DNA of 64,000 bases, from contig NZ_CP033611.1 of NCBI RefSeq assembly GCF_003932735.1, positions 1,153,501 to 1,217,500 of the forward strand, given 5' to 3'. The notes beneath the pieces are model-generated. The model had not been told where the DNA came from, made no database searches, and saw only the letters and a list, made by a program, of their open reading frames with translations. This DNA comes from Rickettsiales endosymbiont of Stachyamoeba lipophora. Its GTDB lineage: Bacteria; Pseudomonadota; Alphaproteobacteria; Rickettsiales; 33-17. Within the stretch, counting starts at the first letter, position 1. Each line of letters opens with the position of its first letter. Shown here one piece after another: positions 57,893-64,000 of this stretch. A program made the translations under genes and the position numbers.

Positions 57893-58819
57893 ATGAGAAT
57901 TGTTAGATACTCTCAATATTATAATAGTGTGGATAGTATAGTCCTTGCTATTGGAAAATTTGATGGTGTGCATTTAGGGCATCAAGCGGTGATTAATAAT
58001 GCAAAATTGGAAGCTGAAGCTCTTAAGCTGCCTTTAAGTATCATGTGTTTTGAGCCTAATCCTCTAGTGTTCTTTAGGCCTGGTTTAAATTACAAACGTA
58101 TTGATAGCATAAGAACCAGAATTTTTAAATTTGCCCATATGGGAATTGATTTAATGTTTCTCCAAAACTTTAATCACCAATTTGCTGGGATGACTGCTAA
58201 AGAATTTATTGAAAAAATTTTAATAGAAAAACTTAAGGTGAAGTCCTTAGTGATAGGTTATGATTTTGAATTTGGAAATAAGCGTAGTGGCAATATCGAA
58301 CTATTAGAAGAATATGCAAAGCAAGGATATTTTAATTTAAAAATAATTCTTAAACAAGTAAACGAAAAGAGTGAAATCTATTCTTCTAGCCTAGTAAAAG
58401 CTTACTTAGAAGAAGGTAAGGTAGATAAAATTAGGTCTATTTTAGGGGCTTATTATACTATTCATGGTAAGGTACGAAAAGGGAAAAGGCTTGCCCGTAA
58501 CTTAGGATATCGTACTGCAAATATAGCTGGTATGGAGCAATTAGTACTAAGATATGGGGTGTATGAAGTGAAAAGTACTTTTAACGGTCAAGTGCTTAAG
58601 GGGGTAGCTAATTTTGGGGTTAAGCCAACATTATTTAATAATACTAAGCCGTTACTAGAAGTGCATTTTATTAATTTCTCAGGCGATTTATATAATCAAA
58701 ATTTGACAATTGAATTTTTACGCTTTATTCGAGAAGAAAAAAAATTTGAAAGTGTTAATGCATTAAAACAGCAGATTATGCAAGATATAATGGGTATTGA
58801 AAATAATAATGAAATATAA
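57893..58819 (+). CDS. ribF: Bifunctional riboflavin kinase / FAD synthetase
   Basis: Makes FMN and FAD from riboflavin. The 308 residues contain the adenylyltransferase IGKFDGVHLGHQAVI (about 20-34) and VIGYDFEFGNKRSGN, then the kinase domain with GKVRKGKRLARNLGYRTAN and GVANFGVKPT. FMN is a cofactor of NuoF. Its last 11 bp overlap the preferred start of lspA. Confidence 0.95.
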   Translation: MRIVRYSQYYNSVDSIVLAIGKFDGVHLGHQAVINNAKLEAEALKLPLSIMCFEPNPLVFFRPGLNYKRIDSIRTRIFKFAHMGIDLMFLQNFNHQFAGMTAKEFIEKILIEKLKVKSLVIGYDFEFGNKRSGNIELLEEYAKQGYFNLKIILKQVNEKSEIYSSSLVKAYLEEGKVDKIRSILGAYYTIHGKVRKGKRLARNLGYRTANIAGMEQLVLRYGVYEVKSTFNGQVLKGVANFGVKPTLFNNTKPLLEVHFINFSGDLYNQNLTIEFLRFIREEKKFESVNALKQQIMQDIMGIENNNEI

Positions 58820-59300
58820 AAAATTAAGTGTATTTATCATTATATTGATTACACTTAGCTTAGATTTAGCATCTAAAGAACTGGTGTTTGAATATTTTAA
58901 AAGCTTCAGTATATATGAAGTTAACATATTCCCGGGATTTAATTTAGCTTATGTAAAAAACTATGGAATTAGTTTTGGTTTGTTTCAAGCTCCTGGGCTT
59001 GGCAAATTTATTTTTCCTACTATAGCTCTGGCTATATCTTTATATCTTCTATGGTTAGTCAAAAATACTCAAGATAAATTACAAGTTTTTGCCTTTAGTC
59101 TGATCATTGGTGGTGCGCTTGGTAATATTATTGATAGGATTGTATGTGGATATGTACGAGACTTTTTAGATTTTTATATTGATAAATATCATTGGCCATC
59201 ATTTAATTTAGCTGATAGTTTTGTATGTATCGGTGTATCTTTAATAATAATACAAGATGTAATAGAACATTTTAAAATAAAAAAGATAAGTATAGATTGA
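58809..59300 (+). CDS. lspA: Lipoprotein signal peptidase
   Basis: Aspartic protease that cleaves prolipoproteins after lipid attachment. ATG 58809 gives 163 residues; an in-frame TTG at 58797 is less likely. Four membrane segments are seen. Motifs: DLASKELVF, VKNYGISFGLF, the first catalytic Asp in NIIDRIVCGYVRDFLDFY and the second in WPSFNLADS. It overlaps ribF and precedes a lipoprotein gene by 18 bp. Confidence 0.95.
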   Translation: MKYKKLSVFIIILITLSLDLASKELVFEYFKSFSIYEVNIFPGFNLAYVKNYGISFGLFQAPGLGKFIFPTIALAISLYLLWLVKNTQDKLQVFAFSLIIGGALGNIIDRIVCGYVRDFLDFYIDKYHWPSFNLADSFVCIGVSLIIIQDVIEHFKIKKISID

Positions 59301-59318
59301 TTTTAGGGAGAAAGTTAT

Positions 59319-59843
59319 ATGAGAATTATTAGTTTAGTTCTTTTATTAGTTGTACTAACTGCTTGTAACCAAAGCATGAAAAGAAATTTGGGATTAATTA
59401 GAAGTGCACCAGATGAATTTATGGTAATAAGCCAACCAGATTTAATACTGCCACCTAATTATGATTTGGTGAAACCGGGTACGCCTGTTGATGTGTATTC
59501 TGTTCTAAATGGTAGCAAAGATGTTAATATACCAATAGAATTTAATCAAGCTGAAGAGCTAATGCTCAAAAGGCTTGGCTTAAACTCACGTGACCCAGCT
59601 ATTAGGCAAAGTTTAAGTGCTGATAAGAAACCAGAAGATTATACAGAAGAAAAATCTTTAATTGATAAGGCCGGCATGATATTAAAGCGTGATGATGAAA
59701 ATCAGGTAAAGCATATAATAATTCCTGCAGAAGAAAAGAATAGAATAGAAGAAAATAGAAAAAATAATCGTTCCTTATTAGAAGGAGAGATTAAAAGTGA
59801 AAAACAAGAGAAGACATTAATTGATAAAGTGCTAGGGAAGTAA
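59319..59843 (+). CDS. DUF3035 lipoprotein
   Basis: A 174-residue secreted protein. The signal peptide MRIISLVLLLVVLTAC ends in the lipobox L-T-A-C16. The mature part begins with NLGLIRSAPDEFMVI and LPPNYDLVKPG, typical of the alphaproteobacterial DUF3035 family. The C-terminal third is charged and probably disordered. It lies just after lspA, the enzyme that would process it. Function of the family is not established. Confidence 0.88.
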   Translation: MRIISLVLLLVVLTACNQSMKRNLGLIRSAPDEFMVISQPDLILPPNYDLVKPGTPVDVYSVLNGSKDVNIPIEFNQAEELMLKRLGLNSRDPAIRQSLSADKKPEDYTEEKSLIDKAGMILKRDDENQVKHIIIPAEEKNRIEENRKNNRSLLEGEIKSEKQEKTLIDKVLGK

Positions 59844-59950
59844 TAAGGTTAAGTAACTCTTAAAATAATATGTGTATTATTGCCTGATCTTAGGCTTATC
59901 TCACCCAAGATAGAGCTTTAAATAATTAATTATAGTTTTAGAATATTTTA

Positions 59951-61837
59951 GTGATAATTAGACAACTTTCCCAAACTACTATCAATAGAATTGCTGCTGG
60001 TGAGGTACTTGAGCGTCCTTCTTCAGCGGTAAAAGAATTGGTTGAGAATGCCATTGATGCAGGGGCAACTGAAATTAAAGTATGGATAGAGGCGGGGGGA
60101 CAAAATTACATTAAAATTGAAGATAACGGTTCGGGTATACCACCTAATGAATTAGCTTTAGCAGTTGATAGGCATACTACTTCAAAACTAAAAGATGATG
60201 ATCTATTTAATATCAATTCTTTTGGTTTTAGAGGGGAAGCGCTAGCTTCAATAGGGTCTGTTGCCCGTCTTAAAATTACTTCAAAAACTTTGGAGCACGA
60301 CATAGCTTACTCTATTTCAGTTGAGGGTGGGGATAAGCAAGAAGTAATTCCAGCTTCTTTAAGTATCAATAGGGGTAGTATAGTTGAAGTAAGAGACCTA
60401 TTCTTTGCAACTCCTGCCAGGCTAAAGTTTTTAAAATCTCCTAAAAGTGAAGCGCAGCAAGTAGCAAATATCTTAGAAAGAATTGCGCTGATAAACCCGC
60501 ATATTAGCTTTGTCTTTTATAATGATTTAAAGAAAGTTTTAGATAGTAGAGAATCTATTGACCATAATTTGCTTAATCGGATAACAGATTTATGGGGAGA
60601 AAGCTTTTCTCAAAATCTACTCACATTAGATTTTATACGAGAAGATATTCAAATTAGCGGATTTTTAGGACTTCCTACTTTTAACTTTAGAACTGGAGAT
60701 AAAATTTTAATTTATGTTAATAATCGTCCAGTAAAAGATAGAATTTTGCAGCAAGCTGTTAAAGTTGCCTATCAAGATGTTTTACCGTATGATCGGTTCC
60801 CACTTGCGTTAGTTAAATTAACTCTCCCAAATTATGAAATAGATGTAAACGTGCATCCGGCTAAAACAGAAGTAAGGTTTAAAGATCAAAATTTGATTAA
60901 AGCAATTATTATTAAGGCTATCAAGCAAGTGTTGGTGGATACTAATAGCAACATTACCTCGTCTACTTTAAGTGATAACCTGATTAATAAAATTGCCAGT
61001 AGTAATAATTTAGAAGCTACTCAAGAATTACAGAGAGCTGCCCACCAAATGGGACTAGGCGGTTTTAGGCAAGCAAGAGCAGCCCCATTTTATCAAGCAA
61101 ATGAATATCATAATAAATTGAGCATTCCTCCTGCAAGTTATACTCAGGTTGAGGCATCCAATATTTCCAGCCAATTTAATAATAATCCTAATATAGCAAC
61201 CGTTACTACGACTGAGCATAGTTATAAAGAATTAGATTCTACTTCTTCGCTAGATACCATATATCCGTTAGGAGTAGCAAAATGCCAAATTGGATTAACT
61301 TATATTATTGCTGAAAATGAAGAAGGACTAGTTATTGTAGATCAGCATGCTGCTCATGAGCGTATAGTGTATGAGAAGCTTAAAAATAACCTTGTACAAA
61401 ATGGTATTGAAAAGCAGCAATTGTTAATTCCTGAAGTGATCCATTTAACTGAAGCGCAAATTGAAGTTATTATTAATCATCAGGAGCATTTATTAAGCTT
61501 AGGTTTTGAGATTATATTGGTTGATAAAAAGATCATTGAAGTCAAATCAGTGCCAAGTAGTTTTGGAGAATTCGATATCCAAGCGACCTTTAATGACTTG
61601 GCAGAAGATCTAATTAGGTTTGATAAAGCTTACAATATTGAACAAGTTTTTGAGCATATTTATGAAACTTTAGCCTGCCATAGTAGCATTAGGGCAGGAC
61701 GAAAAATGAATGCTCATGAGATGAATATGATGCTTAGGCAAATTGAAAATACACCGATGGCAGCTCAATGTAATCATGGCAGACCAACTTTTATTAAGCT
61801 TAAATTAAAGGATTTAGAACAGCTTTTTGGCAGATAA
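59951..61837 (+). CDS. mutL: DNA mismatch repair protein MutL
   Basis: A 628-residue protein with a GTG start (59951), which fits the usual MIIRQLSQTTINRIAAGEV. GHL ATPase motifs: ELVENAIDAGATEI, IEDNGSGI, and FGFRGEALASI. The C-terminal domain has DQHAAHERIVYE, i.e. the DQHA(X)2E(X)4E endonuclease motif, plus ACHSSIRAG and QCNHGRPT. It should therefore be an endonuclease-type MutL, as in bacteria lacking MutH. The linker (about 340-430) is polar and variable. Confidence 0.96.
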   Translation: MIIRQLSQTTINRIAAGEVLERPSSAVKELVENAIDAGATEIKVWIEAGGQNYIKIEDNGSGIPPNELALAVDRHTTSKLKDDDLFNINSFGFRGEALASIGSVARLKITSKTLEHDIAYSISVEGGDKQEVIPASLSINRGSIVEVRDLFFATPARLKFLKSPKSEAQQVANILERIALINPHISFVFYNDLKKVLDSRESIDHNLLNRITDLWGESFSQNLLTLDFIREDIQISGFLGLPTFNFRTGDKILIYVNNRPVKDRILQQAVKVAYQDVLPYDRFPLALVKLTLPNYEIDVNVHPAKTEVRFKDQNLIKAIIIKAIKQVLVDTNSNITSSTLSDNLINKIASSNNLEATQELQRAAHQMGLGGFRQARAAPFYQANEYHNKLSIPPASYTQVEASNISSQFNNNPNIATVTTTEHSYKELDSTSSLDTIYPLGVAKCQIGLTYIIAENEEGLVIVDQHAAHERIVYEKLKNNLVQNGIEKQQLLIPEVIHLTEAQIEVIINHQEHLLSLGFEIILVDKKIIEVKSVPSSFGEFDIQATFNDLAEDLIRFDKAYNIEQVFEHIYETLACHSSIRAGRKMNAHEMNMMLRQIENTPMAAQCNHGRPTFIKLKLKDLEQLFGR

Positions 61838-61952
61838 ATTTGTATATAATCAAAAGTTAATTTTCAAATCCAGTTATAAATATTATAAGTATAGATATTA
61901 AGTTATATGCTCGGTAGCTTGCAAGAATTGGAGATCGTCAAATTTGTTAGAA

Positions 61953-61992
61953 CTGTGCTGCTCAAATATGTCTATATATTCTGTGCTGCTCA
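61953..61992. repeat. Direct repeat CTGTGCTGCTCA
   Basis: The 12-mer occurs at 61953-61964 and 61981-61992, 28 bp apart, about 70 bp before the start of the glycosyltransferase gene. It might be a paired operator or simply a local duplication. Confidence 0.4.
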
Positions 61993-62061
61993 CTAATATT
62001 TTACTAGTCATTTCTTGAAATCATTTTGGTATATAAATTGAAATATTTAAGAGGTTAGCTC

Positions 62062-62976
62062 ATGAATTGGCATTATTTTGGATTACTTTTTATAACTAGC
62101 ACGGTGGGTAGTGGCTGGATTACTTGGTTTTTAATTAAAATTTTTAAAAGTAAAAGAGTCTTAGATATTCCTAATGCAAGAAGTAATCATCAAAACCCTA
62201 TTCCCAGAGGGGCAGGGCTTGCTACTTTAATCATATTTGTAGTTGGCTATCCTTTTTTTAGCTATGTAGCTTTTAATGAAATTTATAATTCCTTTATTTT
62301 AGCTGGTGCTGCCTTAATAATAGGGGCAGTAGGATTTATAGATGATCTAAAACCACTTTCAATTAAAATTAGGCTTGCTGCTCATTTGTTGGCTGCAAGC
62401 CTAGTAGTATTTTTGCTGCTGCAAGAGGTGAATTTATTATTACCATCCTTTATTCCTAATTTGATAGAAAAAATTTTAATTTCTCTAACTCTTGCCTACT
62501 TTATTAGTATTTACAATTTTATGGATGGAATTGATGGCATTACCGGTAGCAATAATATCATGATGATGATTGGAGTTTTGCTGCTAGTGATTACTAAAAC
62601 AGAACAATGGTCTTTAGGTTATATAAGTGCTTTAATTATTGGTAGTAGTATAGGGTTTTTAATATTTAATTGGCATCCTGCTAAAATATTTTACGGAGAT
62701 GTAGGAAGCACTTTAAGTGGCTTTATCATTGGATATTGTTTACTTAAGCTTGCATATAAAGGAGGAGTAATAAATAGTTTAATCCTACCTAGTTATTACT
62801 TATGTGATGCGACTTTTACCTTAATTAGCAGAATGGTAAAAAGAGAAAAATTTTGGCAGCCTCATTCGAAACATGTTTATCAACGTTTAGTAAGAAGCGG
62901 CCTATCACATTCTCACGTTACTTTGATGGTAACATTATACAGTTCCATAGCTATTATAACTGCTTTATGTTTATAG
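62062..62976 (+). CDS. Glycosyltransferase family 4 (WecA/MraY superfamily) phospho-sugar transferase
   Basis: A 304-residue multi-span (about nine or ten) protein that would transfer a UDP-sugar phosphate to undecaprenyl phosphate. Motifs: PNARSNHQNPIPRGAG, FIDDLKPLS (metal Asp pair), FMDGIDGITGSNN, HPAKIFYGDVGST and the cytosolic SKHVYQRLVRSG loop. The sequence is more like WecA/TagO-type transferases than MraY. A good Shine-Dalgarno, AGAGG, lies before ATG 62062. It may start O-antigen-like or other surface glycan synthesis; the sugar is unknown. Confidence 0.87.
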   Translation: MNWHYFGLLFITSTVGSGWITWFLIKIFKSKRVLDIPNARSNHQNPIPRGAGLATLIIFVVGYPFFSYVAFNEIYNSFILAGAALIIGAVGFIDDLKPLSIKIRLAAHLLAASLVVFLLLQEVNLLLPSFIPNLIEKILISLTLAYFISIYNFMDGIDGITGSNNIMMMIGVLLLVITKTEQWSLGYISALIIGSSIGFLIFNWHPAKIFYGDVGSTLSGFIIGYCLLKLAYKGGVINSLILPSYYLCDATFTLISRMVKREKFWQPHSKHVYQRLVRSGLSHSHVTLMVTLYSSIAIITALCL

Positions 62977-63175
62977 TAATATTTTATTATTAAGTGAAGT
63001 TTTTTAAAGCTCCTTTTGAAGCTATGTATAGATAGATGGATAATTTGTGTGTCAGACTAAGCCTTGAATGTGCATTTAGGTTTAATAAACCATACTCATC
63101 ATTTGTGTTTATTCTAAATTTCCCTATATTTTTCCGGTTTCGAAAGAAGCCTAATATAGTTTTTTGGCAATAAGG

Positions 63176-64000
63176 TTATTGGAAAATTTTACGTAAAAAA
63201 CCTGGAGTTAATATAGATAGGGGGTTAACCCAAATCTTAGGAGTGGGATGAGATATATCTCCCTTAATAGTATAATTTACAGCAACTATGCCGCTATTTT
63301 TGCCTCCTAATAAGTTGGCCCCTAATACAGGTATTTTGCCAAATAATTGATTAATACCATATAAATTAGGTACCAAAGTACCATTGAACTTATAATCCTT
63401 AGAATGTAGATTATAAAATCCTTCCATGGTAAGCCCAATAGAGTTTGCTTTAGCATTACCATCAGTAATAGTGAGTTTATGTTGTTGCCAATCATATGCT
63501 ATTTTACTCGAGGATTTAGTAAATTTGATACCTTTTTCATTTTTAGTTAATATAGAAGAGATTCCGCCAATTGAGGTCAATTTCAATATTGAGTATAAAA
63601 CCGAAGCCTGTAGTGAGGTAATATCTTGAATATTAACTTTTCCCTCAATTTTATTATCTGATTTAATACCCTTAAGATAAGCGTTAAACTTGCCACCTAC
63701 AAAATTATTAGAAATATTTAAAGCGTTTAATAATTTACCAAAATCGCTAATTAGATATTCAAAATGGTAAGTATCTTTGCCATTTTGGCTAATAAAATTG
63801 AAATTATCTTTGTGATCAATATGGCTACTAATATGAAAATTATCACACTTGTTGGTGCAATTAAGGTCTATTTTTAAGTTATTAAGTTTAATACTATTGG
63901 CAGTAGTTACGGTTTGTAATGCCGCTTTAATGCTAATATCTTTTAACCATTCATTAGGAGATGCAGATTTAGTTACAGTAGATAAAAACTTACTAATATC
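63176..64000 (-). CDS. AsmA/YhdP-like protein, C-terminal part (runs off the window)
   Basis: The frame stays open through the window edge; the TTG at 63586 is internal, since in-frame sequence continues upstream (for example FVGGKFNAYLKG, EGKVNIQDITSLQASVLYSI). The visible C-terminus has LGANLLGGKNSGIVAVNYTIKGDISHPTPKIWVNPLSILTPG, typical of the AsmA/DUF3971 superfamily C-terminal region. Such proteins are inner-membrane-anchored and help move phospholipids toward the outer membrane. Only the C-terminal 274 codons are in view. Confidence 0.7.
   Translation of the reverse strand, partial: DISKFLSTVTKSASPNEWLKDISIKAALQTVTTANSIKLNNLKIDLNCTNKCDNFHISSHIDHKDNFNFISQNGKDTYHFEYLISDFGKLLNALNISNNFVGGKFNAYLKGIKSDNKIEGKVNIQDITSLQASVLYSILKLTSIGGISSILTKNEKGIKFTKSSSKIAYDWQQHKLTITDGNAKANSIGLTMEGFYNLHSKDYKFNGTLVPNLYGINQLFGKIPVLGANLLGGKNSGIVAVNYTIKGDISHPTPKIWVNPLSILTPGFLRKIFQ

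Overview
The window is AT-rich (roughly one third G+C by eye) and reads as part of the chromosome of an intracellular alphaproteobacterium, most likely in Rickettsiales and perhaps near the Midichloriaceae. The grounds are the complete proton-pumping complex I gene set, alphaproteobacterial forms of AddB, MaeB, LysC and MutL, a DUF3035 lipoprotein, a DUF3426 zinc-ribbon protein, several ankyrin-repeat proteins, and decayed genes and insertion sequences among compact housekeeping blocks. I ran no database search, so the taxon is an inference.

Layout. 0.1-2.0 kb: an ankyrin-type protein. 2.1-7.0 kb: envelope and isoprenoid genes (ispA, plsC, a DUF218 gene) facing addB. 7.4-10.6 kb: translation genes rpsP-rimM-trmD-rplS and rplM-rpsI, closed by a hairpin terminator. 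10.6-17.1 kb: an accessory region with decayed sequence, a 260-bp deletion derivative of an IS, an ankyrin gene, a protein with classical tyrosine-phosphatase features, a dead full-length IS5-type element and another ankyrin-like gene. ubiG and a third IS-end relic mark its edge. 17.2-26.7 kb: metabolism (lysC, maeB, dapD-dapE) mixed with small genes (PLD nuclease, GNAT, DUF2267, DUF3426, one orphan) and a decayed 0.7-kb gap.

26.7-30.8 kb holds the strangest pair: a broken or frameshifted ORF with an A_AAA_AAG heptamer exactly where the frame changes, followed by a 1157-residue protein with eight tandem repeats of about 110 residues and a C-terminal membrane segment. 30.8-48.7 kb is one long minus-strand array: nuoA-B-C-D-E-F, a YciI-like gene, nuoG-H-I, an unknown small ORF, nuoJ-K-L-M-N, then birA, coaX and rnj. 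Two tandem, diverged ABC-type membrane ATPases follow (48.8-52.8 kb), then a short class II DAHP synthase and uvrD. The plus-strand block 56.3-63.0 kb carries a TerC gene, secF, ribF, lspA, a lipoprotein, mutL and a WecA/MraY-family transferase. The window ends inside an AsmA/YhdP-like gene.

How the genes fit together. lysC, dapD and dapE supply diaminopimelate for peptidoglycan. ispA and the glycosyltransferase serve lipid carriers and envelope glycans. plsC makes phosphatidic acid. lspA processes lipoproteins such as the one encoded next to it. Complex I, ubiG and maeB point to respiratory, dicarboxylate-based energy metabolism. The ankyrin proteins and the phosphatase-like protein are candidate host-directed effectors, clustered with IS remnants.
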